Part shown: positions 17,025-24,016 of the stretch, piece after piece
How the letters are laid out: every line of letters starts with the position of its first letter
Position numbering within the stretch: the stretch's first letter is position 1
Source of the DNA: CAYJFK01 sp964369475
GTDB lineage: Bacteria > Bacillota > Clostridia > Oscillospirales > Feifaniaceae
DNA: 64,000 bases
Direction of reading: 5' to 3'
NCBI GenBank assembly: GCA_964369475.1
Contig: CAYJFK010000002.1
Span: forward strand, 38,341 to 102,340
The notes under the pieces: generated by a model
Told to the model about the DNA's origin: nothing
Databases searched by the model: none
The model's input: the letters and a program-made list of their open reading frames with translations, nothing else
Position numbers and translations under genes: made by a program

Positions 17025-18128
17025 ATGACAAACGACAATATCATTGAGCTTGTCAAAGTCTCAAAGAGTTTTGACGGTGATATTGTACTTAACAACATTG
17101 ATTTAAGTATTAAAGACGGAGAATTTATGACGCTGCTCGGACCCTCGGGTTGCGGTAAGACCACCACGCTTAGGATAATAGGCGGTTTTATCTACCCCGA
17201 GACAGGTAGCGTTTTTTTCGACGGCAAAAATATAACGCAGTTGCCGCCGTATAAGAGAAACATCAATACCGTCTTCCAGAAGTACGCTCTGTTTCCCTTT
17301 TTAAATGTTTATGACAATGTCGCCTTTGGTCTTAGGGTTAAGAAGATGGATGAAAAGGTAATTCGCACAAAGGTTATGGAAATGCTCGAGCTTGTAGGCC
17401 TTCAAGGGTACGACAAGAGGGGCGTTACCGCAATGTCGGGCGGTCAGCAGCAACGTGTTGCAATTGCCCGTGCTCTTGTAAATGAGCCCGAGGTGCTACT
17501 GCTCGACGAGCCCTTGGGCGCACTCGACTTAAAACTTCGCAAGGACATGCAGACCGAGCTAAAGCGTATTCAGCAACAAGCCGACATAACATTCTTATAT
17601 GTAACGCACGACCAAGAAGAAGCGCTTACAATGAGTGATACAGTCGTTGTTATGAATAAGGGCTATATCCAGCAGATAGGCAGTCCCGAAGATGTTTATA
17701 ACGAGCCACGCAATGCCTTTGTTGCCGACTTTATCGGCGAGAGCAATATTATGGACGGTGTTATGATAGAGGACTACAAGGTCTTCTTTGCAGGTCACGA
17801 GCATGTTTGTGTCGATAAGGGCTTTATGAAAAACGAGCCCATCGAAGTTGTTATTCGCCCCGAGGATTTAGAACTGTGCGCACCGGGCGAGGGCAGTATA
17901 AACGGCGTTGTAACGGCTTGCATTTTTAAGGGTGTTCACTATGAAATAATGGTAGAACAAGAGGGCTTTGAATGGATGGTGCACTCCACAAAGTCTGCCG
18001 TTATCGGCGAAAACATAGGGCTTATATTAGAGCCTGATGCTATACACATAATGAAAGAGTTTGACAACGACGATGCCTACCCTGATGACCCTGTCGACGA
18101 GCTACTGTCGGAGGAGGAAGAAGAATGA
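17025..18128 (+). CDS. potA: Spermidine/putrescine ABC transporter ATPase
   Basis: ATP-hydrolysing subunit of a polyamine importer. Walker A GPSGCGKTTT is near residue 42, the signature MSGGQQQRVAIARAL near 135, Walker B LLLDEPLGALD near 158, and the H-loop YVTHDQEEALT near 190. The C-terminal TOBE-like domain is about residues 240-350, with an acidic tail. The ATG at 17025 follows GGAAGGA at the right distance; the open frame upstream is not family-like. It overlaps potB by 4 bases. Heads a four-gene operon with potB, potC and potD. Confidence 0.95.
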   Translation: MTNDNIIELVKVSKSFDGDIVLNNIDLSIKDGEFMTLLGPSGCGKTTTLRIIGGFIYPETGSVFFDGKNITQLPPYKRNINTVFQKYALFPFLNVYDNVAFGLRVKKMDEKVIRTKVMEMLELVGLQGYDKRGVTAMSGGQQQRVAIARALVNEPEVLLLDEPLGALDLKLRKDMQTELKRIQQQADITFLYVTHDQEEALTMSDTVVVMNKGYIQQIGSPEDVYNEPRNAFVADFIGESNIMDGVMIEDYKVFFAGHEHVCVDKGFMKNEPIEVVIRPEDLELCAPGEGSINGVVTACIFKGVHYEIMVEQEGFEWMVHSTKSAVIGENIGLILEPDAIHIMKEFDNDDAYPDDPVDELLSEEEEE

Positions 18129-18961
18129 ATCAAAGATGGATAAAATACCCCTATGCCGTCTACGCATTCACATTCTTTTTAGCCCCGCTGCTACTCATTT
18201 TCTTTTACAGCATAACGACGACGGGGGCAGACGGTTCTCTTACATTAACGCTTGAAAACTACATTAGATTTTTCGATTTTTCCGAACCGCAATACATGCA
18301 GGTTTTTGCAAATTCCTTTAGAATTGCACTAACGGCAACCTCGATATGCCTGATTGTGGGCTATCCTATGGCATATATATTATCAAAGCTCCCCAAAAGG
18401 TGGAGAAGTTTTTTATCCATGCTATTCATACTACCCATGTGGATGAACTTTCTACTTCGCACATATGCTTGGATGTCGATACTCGAAAACAACGGCATAA
18501 TAAACACAATTTTAAAGTCGTTCGGTTTTGAGCCACTTCGCATGATGTACACCGAAGGCGCTGTTATACTTGGCATGGTCTACAACTTTTTGCCATTTAT
18601 GATACTTCCGATATTCAACATGCTCGTAAAGCTCGACAAGAGCCTGCTCGACGCTTCGAGCGACCTCGGAGCTTCCCCCATGCGTACATTCTACAAGGTG
18701 ACGCTACCGCTAACCTTCCCCGGTATAATGTCGGGTATAAACATGGTTTTTCTCCCCTCGGTTACGACATTTGTTATATCGAGACTACTCGGAGGCACAT
18801 CGACCGTGCTTATAGGCGACCTTATCGAATCCCAGTTTAAAATGGTCGATGACAAGGGCTTTGGCTCTGCCATGTCGGTCATTATAATGGTTTTTGTATT
18901 CGGACTTATGTTCTTTACAAATAAAAAAGGCAGTAATTCGGAGGGGGGTGTGATGCTGTGA
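18125..18961 (+). CDS. potB: Spermidine/putrescine ABC transporter permease PotB
   Basis: 278-aa inner-membrane permease with about six transmembrane helices. The binding-protein-dependent permease EAA loop is seen in LDASSDLGASPMRTFYKVTL near residues 177-196, which docks onto PotA. The family segments PMWMNFLLRTYAWM and LPSVTTFVISRLLGG are present. Start overlaps the potA stop and its end overlaps the potC start, so translation of the three is coupled. Confidence 0.95.
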   Translation: MNQRWIKYPYAVYAFTFFLAPLLLIFFYSITTTGADGSLTLTLENYIRFFDFSEPQYMQVFANSFRIALTATSICLIVGYPMAYILSKLPKRWRSFLSMLFILPMWMNFLLRTYAWMSILENNGIINTILKSFGFEPLRMMYTEGAVILGMVYNFLPFMILPIFNMLVKLDKSLLDASSDLGASPMRTFYKVTLPLTFPGIMSGINMVFLPSVTTFVISRLLGGTSTVLIGDLIESQFKMVDDKGFGSAMSVIIMVFVFGLMFFTNKKGSNSEGGVML

Positions 18962-19764
18962 AGAAAAACAGCTTATTAAAAGGCATGGCGGGTGTCTATT
19001 CCGTTTTGATTTTTGCCTTTATGTATGCCCCCATCGCCGTGCTTATTGCACTTTCATTTAACGAGTCAAAGCTTCGTAGTAGCTGGGGTGGATTTTCTTT
19101 AAAGTGGTATGCATCACTTCTCGAAAACGACCGCATTATGGAGGCTCTTTTTAACACGGTTACACTGTCGCTTTATTCGGCAACAATCGCTGTAATAATA
19201 GGAACACTCGCCGCAATATCAATTCACAACATGAGAAAAGGCGCACCGAGAACGGCAATACTAAACATGACATATATCCCAATGCTAAACCCCGATATAG
19301 TCACAGGTGTTGCGCTACTACTGCTCTTTTCCTTTGTTGGCATTTCCCTTGGATTTGGCACGCTACTGCTTGCGCACATAACATTTAACATCCCATATGT
19401 CGTGCTCTCTGTACTACCAAAGCTAAAGCAAATGAACCCATACACGGTAGACGCAGCGCTCGACCTTGGCATGAAGCCGTGGCAGGCAATTTTCAAGGTA
19501 GTTATCCCCGAGATAATCCCCGGCATGATAACGGGATTTCTACTTGCAATTACAATGTCGATAGATGATTTTATTATATCATTCTTTACGACAGGCCCCG
19601 GAGTTAATACCCTTTCGATCGAGATATATTCCATGACAAGGAGAGGTATAAACCCCGAAATTAACGCACTTTCGACAATAATGTTTGTCGTTGTGCTAAT
19701 ACTGCTTATACTGATAAATCTAAGATCAGATAAGGACGGCGATCAGATGATCGGTGTCGGATAA
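18958..19764 (+). CDS. potC: Spermidine/putrescine ABC transporter permease PotC
   Basis: 268-aa permease partner of PotB, six predicted helices. The EAA loop is VDAALDLGMKPWQAIFKVVI near residues 162-181, and the family segment MSIDDFIISFFTTG follows. Starts with GTG at 18958 inside the end of potB (4-base overlap, GTGA), with GGAGGGGGG just upstream in potB. Its stop is 27 bases before potD. Confidence 0.95.
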   Translation: MKKNSLLKGMAGVYSVLIFAFMYAPIAVLIALSFNESKLRSSWGGFSLKWYASLLENDRIMEALFNTVTLSLYSATIAVIIGTLAAISIHNMRKGAPRTAILNMTYIPMLNPDIVTGVALLLLFSFVGISLGFGTLLLAHITFNIPYVVLSVLPKLKQMNPYTVDAALDLGMKPWQAIFKVVIPEIIPGMITGFLLAITMSIDDFIISFFTTGPGVNTLSIEIYSMTRRGINPEINALSTIMFVVVLILLILINLRSDKDGDQMIGVG

Positions 19765-19790
19765 CATATTATTAAAAGGAGATTACTTTA

Positions 19791-20846
19791 ATGAAAAAAA
19801 TCATTGCTATGGTTAGCGTTCTTGCACTTTCCCTTGGTGTTCTTGCAGGCTGTTCCTCGTCGGATGATGGCGCAGGTGCTGCAGGCGAAGTTAGAGTTTA
19901 CAACTGGGGCGACTACATCGCACCGGAGGTTGTAGAAATGTTCGAAGAAGAAACAGGCATTTCGGTTGTATACGACACATTCGACACAAACGAGGCTATG
20001 TACCTAAAGCTAAACAGCACATCGGGCTACACATACGACGTTGCAATCCCCTCTGACTACATGATCTACAAGATGATCGAAGAAGATATGCTTGCACCTC
20101 TAAACTTCGACAACATGCCAAACGCAGCAGGCGTAGACCCCAAGTTCAATAATCCGGCTTATGACCCCGACAACATGTACTCTGTTCCCTACATCTGGGG
20201 CACGGTATGCCTTGCATACGCACCCGAGCTTGTAACAGATCCTGTTGACAGCTGGTCGATCCTTTGGGACGACAAGTACGCAGGTCAAGTATTCATGATG
20301 GACTCTGAGCGTGACACAATCGGTGTTGCACTAAAGATGCTTGGCTACTCCCTTAACACAACAGACGAGGCAGAGCTAAACGAGGCAAGAGACGCTCTAA
20401 TCGAGCAAAAGCCCAATGTTCTTGCTTGGACAAACGACGACATTAAGGATAAGCTAATCGGCCGTGAAGGCGCAATCGGTGTTATCTGGACTTCCGACAT
20501 AGGCCTTATCCGTGAGCAAGACGAGACAATTCAGTACGCTATGCCAAAAGAGGGCAGCAACGTTTGGTACGATGCAGCTGTTATTCTAAAGGATGCCGAG
20601 AATAAAGAAAACGGCGAGAAGTTCATCGACTTCCTATGCCGCCCTGACATTGCTGCTCTAAACGCAGACTACATGGGCGCAGCCTCACCCATCACAGCGG
20701 TTGTGGCAGAGCAAGATCCGCTAATCACAGAAGACCCAATCGTTAACCCCACAGCAGAAGATCTCGAGAACCTCGAAGTATTCTACGCAATGGGCGATGT
20801 TGCAGAGAAGTACGAAGAAATCTGGAGCGACGTACGTGCAAGCTAA
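19791..20846 (+). CDS. potD: Spermidine/putrescine-binding lipoprotein PotD
   Basis: 351-aa extracellular solute-binding protein anchored by lipid. The signal peptide ends in the lipobox LAGC, with Cys near residue 21. The mature domain opens VRVYNWGDYIAPEVVEMFEE and has YDVAIPSDYMIYKMI, the polyamine-binding family pattern with Trp, Asp and Tyr ligands, and later GVIWTSDIG and KFIDFL. The ribosome binding site AAAGGAG precedes the ATG at 19791. The codon use is more uniform (frequent aca, gca, cta) than in the neighbours, consistent with high expression. Confidence 0.95.
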   Translation: MKKIIAMVSVLALSLGVLAGCSSSDDGAGAAGEVRVYNWGDYIAPEVVEMFEEETGISVVYDTFDTNEAMYLKLNSTSGYTYDVAIPSDYMIYKMIEEDMLAPLNFDNMPNAAGVDPKFNNPAYDPDNMYSVPYIWGTVCLAYAPELVTDPVDSWSILWDDKYAGQVFMMDSERDTIGVALKMLGYSLNTTDEAELNEARDALIEQKPNVLAWTNDDIKDKLIGREGAIGVIWTSDIGLIREQDETIQYAMPKEGSNVWYDAAVILKDAENKENGEKFIDFLCRPDIAALNADYMGAASPITAVVAEQDPLITEDPIVNPTAEDLENLEVFYAMGDVAEKYEEIWSDVRAS

Positions 20847-20878
20847 TTTGAGCATAGATTAATTTGTTTTTTATGGAA

Positions 20879-20920
20879 GGGTCAGGAGGCACATAGCGGT
20901 GCCTCCTGACCCTCAGTTTT
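20879..20920 (+). terminator. Terminator of the pot operon
   Basis: A perfect 14-bp GC-rich stem (GGGTCAGGAGGCAC with its complement, 6-base loop) followed by TCAGTTTT. Placed 33 bases after the potD stop. Confidence 0.85.
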
Positions 20921-20942
20921 AAGACAAGTGTTTTCACTAAGC

Positions 20943-20969
20943 AAAAAGCAGGTCAAAGACCTGCTTTTT
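20943..20969 (-). terminator. Terminator embedded in the end of the small membrane protein gene
   Basis: AAAAAGCAGGTC and GACCTGCTTTTT pair around AAA. The first arm encodes the last residues (EKAG) and the stop codon lies in the loop and second arm. It works on either strand. The same hairpin occurs after the paralogue at 21363-21389. Confidence 0.8.
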
Positions 20970-21267
20970 CGGCTCTTTTTATCGATACTGCCGCCCAGTA
21001 TATGCCTACAATGATTAAAAGTACAAATGAAATGCGATAGTCAAGCCCTACCCTTGTCGTGCTTGCAAGCAAGACTGTATATGAAAGGGTACTTAAATTT
21101 TTCCATAACTTAGGTTCTTCCGAAATCCAAGCCTTTCTGCATACTTCGCTGTATATGTTTTGACATAAAGGCAATATCAAAAACCAAAAGGAGGGAAACC
21201 TTGCGCTTATAATTATATATATCACATCGACGATATATAAGATGTAGAGCAATTTCTTTTTACTCAT
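20953..21267 (-). CDS. Small membrane protein, copy 1 of a duplicated pair
   Basis: 104 aa with about four hydrophobic helices: residues 6-20, 24-35, a C-terminal pair near 60-75 and 80-95, ending WAAVSIKRAEKAGL. I do not recognise a family. It is a paralogue of the gene at 21373-21687: both share NKK/SKK...LLYI near the start, QxIYSEVxRxAW in the middle, then DPK/EPK...NLSxLS, and an identical 14-residue C terminus. The ATG at 21267 has GGAGAGG. It has its own promoter (TTGTCT, 17, TATAAT). Confidence 0.75.
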   Translation of the reverse strand: MSKKKLLYILYIVDVIYIIISARFPSFWFLILPLCQNIYSEVCRKAWISEEPKLWKNLSTLSYTVLLASTTRVGLDYRISFVLLIIVGIYWAAVSIKRAEKAGL

Positions 21268-21322
21268 AGCTACCGCCTCTCCTTTTGCACTAAAACTTTG
21301 CTGATAAACTTATTATACCGTT

Positions 21323-21351
21323 ATTATAACACGGTGTGTACTCAAAGACAA
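21323..21351 (-). promoter_or_regulatory. Promoter of small membrane protein copy 1
   Basis: TTGTCT, 17-base spacer, TATAAT on the minus strand. The -10 sits inside an imperfect palindrome with arms ACCGT and ACGGT, a possible operator. Confidence 0.65.
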
Positions 21352-21362
21352 CATAACACAAC

Positions 21363-21389
21363 AAAAAGCAGGTCAAAGACCTGCTTTTT
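21363..21389 (-). terminator. Terminator embedded in the end of copy 2
   Basis: Identical hairpin to 20943-20969. The perfect identity extends 62 bases (20942-21003 and 21362-21423), including the last 14 codons of both genes. Confidence 0.8.
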
Positions 21390-21687
21390 CGGCTCTTTTT
21401 ATCGATACTGCCGCCCAGTATATCAAAAACACCACGTATAGTGCAAAGGAGTAGCCAAGTTCAATTTCAAGGTCGCTAATGGCAGAACCCAACGTAACAA
21501 ATGACAAAATACTAAGATTTCTACAAGCTTTAGGATCTTCAGTGCGCCAAGCGTTCCTGCTCACTTCGCTGTATATGTATTGGCATAAGGCGAAAAACAA
21601 GTAAAGATATGATGAAATCCATAAACTTGCGAATATGAGAATTACATTGACAATAAAAATGTAGAGCAAAAGTCTCTTTTTATTCAA
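21373..21687 (-). CDS. Small membrane protein, copy 2 of a duplicated pair
   Basis: 104 aa, four hydrophobic segments, same length and layout as the paralogue at 20953-21267. I set the start at TTG (21687) because alignment with copy 1 puts its initiator there, and both are preceded by GGTAGCT. The longer frame upstream would run through the 40-aa peptide gene in another frame. Its TTG overlaps the stop of the peptide ORF by 8 bases, so translation is probably coupled. Function unknown; a peptide-plus-membrane-protein pair may be an exporter, immunity protein, receptor or toxin partner. Confidence 0.72.
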   Translation of the reverse strand: MNKKRLLLYIFIVNVILIFASLWISSYLYLFFALCQYIYSEVSRNAWRTEDPKACRNLSILSFVTLGSAISDLEIELGYSFALYVVFLIYWAAVSIKRAEKAGL

Positions 21688-21802
21688 AGCTACCACCACC
21701 ACTACCCGGAGAATATTCAGAGAAAGCATCTACAGTTGCACCAGAGTAGTAGACTACTGTTGGGTCATTAGCACATACAAGAATTCTAAATGTTCTTTTC
21801 AT
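21680..21802 (-). CDS. Putative 40-aa peptide upstream of the small membrane protein
   Basis: Open frame of 40 codons with ATG at 21802, starting MKRTFRILVCANDPTV and ending in a Gly/Ser-rich tail (EYSPGSGGGSFE). It contains a single Cys, no signal peptide and no lanthipeptide-type leader. An AGGA element is close before the ATG. The reasons to believe it: it follows a good promoter, and its stop overlaps the TTG start of copy 2. Copy 1 has no matching peptide frame upstream. Homologues unknown to me. Confidence 0.6.
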   Translation of the reverse strand: MKRTFRILVCANDPTVVYYSGATVDAFSEYSPGSGGGSFE

Positions 21803-21825
21803 AATATCCTACTTAATCAAAATGA

Positions 21826-21869
21826 ATAGTATAATTTAACCAACAAGTTTGTTGGTTAAATTATACTAT
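21826..21869. promoter_or_regulatory. 44-bp near-perfect palindrome covering the peptide promoter
   Basis: Two perfect 21-base arms (ATAGTATAATTTAACCAACAA and its complement) around a 2-base centre. Each arm contains TATAAT. It begins at the -10 of the minus-strand promoter and covers the start of transcription, the place where a repressor would block the polymerase. Confidence 0.85.
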
Positions 21870-21888
21870 AAAGCATATAGATTTTCAA
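21860..21888 (-). promoter_or_regulatory. Promoter of the peptide and membrane protein copy 2
   Basis: TTGAAA, 17-base spacer, TATAAT on the minus strand, 58 bases before the peptide ATG. The palindrome at 21826-21869 overlaps the -10. Confidence 0.75.
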
Positions 21889-21985
21889 GTGATTTTAGAA
21901 AAAATTAACAATTTATTCGTAATTAAACATTTTTGAGCATAATATTTCTTTTGGATCAAAGTGCAAAGTTGACAAAATAATATGC

Positions 21986-22014
21986 TTGCAAGATTTTATG
22001 TGTTGTAGTAGAAT
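21986..22014 (+). promoter_or_regulatory. Promoter of the LRR protein gene
   Basis: TTGCAA, 17-base spacer, TAGAAT, about 45 bases before the start codon. An upstream TTGACA at 21969 has no well placed -10. Confidence 0.6.
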
Positions 22015-22059
22015 GAGAATAATGTTCGAGTACAAAGCAAACAAAAAGGGGGCGGAGGT

Positions 22060-23007
22060 ATGTATAAACTTGGGTTATGTCCAAACTGCAAGCGGCAACT
22101 TGAGATTTACGAAAAAGACAATACAGGTAGTTGCCATCACTGTGGGGCTGAGTTTGATTCGCCAACCGCTTTTGAGGATTACAAGAAGTATAGGGCGGAG
22201 ATGAAGTATCAAGAACTTATTATGAACCACTGTATATACGAAGAACGTGGAAATATTCTAACAAGAGAGGTAGCGCTTGATGACTACTCCGGCTATGACC
22301 ACCTCGAAATCCCCGGATTCTTCTGGGAGATAGGGATAGGCGCTTTTCGTAATGATAACGGTCTTATATCTGTCAAGTTACCGTACAGTATAGACACGGT
22401 CGGGGAAGATGCATTTGAGAACTGCAAGATGCTTGAAAGCGTTGTAATAGAGGACCCTGATGCAAAACTTTGCGAGGGGGCCTTTAGCGGTTGTTCTGCT
22501 CTTAAAAGCATCAACCTTCCGGAGAACATGACAAAGATAAGCCCGAACCTACTCTCGTACTGTTATTCGATGGTCGAGATAAAAATCCCCGATACCGTAA
22601 CAACTATTGGCAGCAGCGCTTTTAGCTGGTGCGGATCGCTTAGCAAAATAGAAATTCCGAGTTCCGTTACAAAAATCTGTGACTCCGCTTTTGAAGGCTG
22701 TGATGAACTGATCGAGATAGAAGTTCCCGAGGGAGTTACCGAGATAGAGTATCAAACATTTTCAGAGTGTTCATTACTAAAAAAGGTAACCTTGCCAAAC
22801 ACAATAAAAACAATAGACTTCTTTGCTTTTAAAGACTGTACCGCACTCGAGGAGATAACCCTACCGCAGAGCTTGACAGAACTCAACGTCGTTGCTTTTT
22901 CAGGTTGTACCGCACTTAAAAGGGTAATTGTAAAGAGCGATATCAAGGTAGATGCAAGCATGTTTGAGGATAGTGTTGGGGTCGAGATAATTTATAAAAA
23001 AGGATAA
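22060..23007 (+). CDS. Zinc-ribbon plus BspA-type leucine-rich repeat protein
   Basis: 315 aa without signal peptide or membrane helix. Residues 7-30 form a zinc ribbon (CPNC and CHHC, 17 residues apart). Residues about 65-315 hold nine to ten LRR_5 repeats of 23 residues with the pattern AFxxCxxLxxIxIPxxVTxI, the BspA-like type. Surface LRR_5 proteins in gut bacteria bind host or other ligands, but this copy appears cytoplasmic, so it may bind another protein intracellularly. GGGGG lies 8 bases before the ATG. The gene stands alone between the duplicated membrane genes and a regulator. Confidence 0.85.
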   Translation: MYKLGLCPNCKRQLEIYEKDNTGSCHHCGAEFDSPTAFEDYKKYRAEMKYQELIMNHCIYEERGNILTREVALDDYSGYDHLEIPGFFWEIGIGAFRNDNGLISVKLPYSIDTVGEDAFENCKMLESVVIEDPDAKLCEGAFSGCSALKSINLPENMTKISPNLLSYCYSMVEIKIPDTVTTIGSSAFSWCGSLSKIEIPSSVTKICDSAFEGCDELIEIEVPEGVTEIEYQTFSECSLLKKVTLPNTIKTIDFFAFKDCTALEEITLPQSLTELNVVAFSGCTALKRVIVKSDIKVDASMFEDSVGVEIIYKKG

Positions 23008-23198
23008 GTTTTAGCAAAGCTTGCAATAATACTTTCTCCCCCACTTGTCTTTATTTAGTGTAAAATAGCGATACAACTTGTAAGCATACCTTATATTAAA
23101 ACTATCCGATACTTAAAGTATGATCTGCCAGATTTTTTGGCTATACCATTTTGCCACACCTTGCTCGATTATATTTCTCTAAAGTTAGCCTTTTATTT

Positions 23199-23232
23199 TG
23201 ACATTGAATGTCAGTCTTTTTTATGCTATAAT
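23199..23232 (+). promoter_or_regulatory. Promoter and candidate operator of the DUF4364-like gene
   Basis: TTGAAT, 17-base spacer, TATAAT with an extended TGC before the -10. A perfect palindrome TGACATTGAATGTCA (23199-23213) is centred on the -35 element, as expected for autoregulation by the dimeric winged-helix protein encoded next. Confidence 0.7.
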
Positions 23233-23267
23233 AGTTTTGTTACTTTTAATCGCAAGGAGGACACTTC

Positions 23268-23627
23268 ATGACAAAAGACCCATTGACCCACCCAATGAAC
23301 GGTGCTGTTAAAGAGCCGTATCTTGCTATGATATATATGCTTTATATGCTTCGCTCCTTGGGAAGCGAGGCGACAAGGGAGGAGCTCGACTATGTAGTGG
23401 CGACGGTCGGCAGGCTTAATTATTTTATGGCTATGTCATACCTCGAAACGCTTGTCAATGCCGGCCACATTAAGGTGCGGCAGTTAAACGGCCAAGACAG
23501 CTATTATCTTGGAAGAACGGGCAGAGAGAGCTTGCTGGGACTTAGTGAAGATCTCTCCCCCACTATAAGGCGCACGATAGACGAAGCCGTTACCGAGTAT
23601 TTTAAAGAAAAATATGGCAAGAAATAG
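23268..23627 (+). CDS. DUF4364-like winged-helix protein
   Basis: 119 aa, cytoplasmic. The order of helices and the ending YYLGRTGRESLLGL followed by SPTIRRTIDEAV match the core of DUF4364, a clostridial family predicted to be a winged-helix DNA-binding regulator. Members are usually about 170 aa; this one lacks the C-terminal part. The ATG at 23268 follows AAGGAGG. It is a single-gene unit with a palindromic site over its promoter and a terminator after it. Targets unknown; the LRR protein upstream and the flavoprotein downstream are candidates. Confidence 0.7.
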   Translation: MTKDPLTHPMNGAVKEPYLAMIYMLYMLRSLGSEATREELDYVVATVGRLNYFMAMSYLETLVNAGHIKVRQLNGQDSYYLGRTGRESLLGLSEDLSPTIRRTIDEAVTEYFKEKYGKK

Positions 23628-23650
23628 ATTTTATAATATGATTCTTATAT

Positions 23651-23686
23651 CTCGATGCTTAAATTGCGTCGAGGTATTTTTTTGTT
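23651..23686 (+). terminator. Terminator after the DUF4364-like gene
   Basis: CTCGATGC pairs with GCGTCGAG (one G-U pair), then GTATTTTTTTG. Confidence 0.75.
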
Positions 23687-24016
23687 TATGCTATTATTCA
23701 ATCTTAAAATGCATGTTAATACATATCAACTCACTGTGCATGATATTATAGTCAACTTTTTGCATAATCCCCATGAAAGATGTCAAAACAATTATTGTTC
23801 GTTTACTGTATGAAAAACTCAGAAATGATGTACAAATTTTAAACAAATGACCTATATTGTTAATAATTTTAATTTCGCTTGACTTGCACCACATTAGTGC
23901 TATAATAAAACCAAGGAGATAAAAGTAGATGCAACAAAAGGAGCGTCTCTTAACTCCTTGAACATATAGTGCATTAAATTGCACATCATATTTTAAAAAT
24001 GTATTGGGGGAATTTT
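23687..24016 (+). other. Long leader region of the flavoprotein gene
   Basis: About 330 bases without a proven gene. It holds the promoter at 23879-23906 and a possible 10-codon leader ORF at 23929-23961 (MQQKERLLTP), preceded by AAGGAG. Within that ORF AAGGAG and CTCCTT (23938-23959) can pair. The 190 bases before the promoter are AT-rich and show nothing I can name. Confidence 0.5.
23879..23906 (+). promoter_or_regulatory. Promoter of the flavoprotein gene
   Basis: TTGACT, 16-base spacer, TATAAT. The spacer contains GCAC...GTGC arms, a short inverted repeat. Confidence 0.75.

Noticed and set aside
21268..21360. Peptide ORF before membrane copy 1, matching the 40-aa ORF
   Set aside because: Only a 13-codon frame without similarity or a ribosome binding site exists there.
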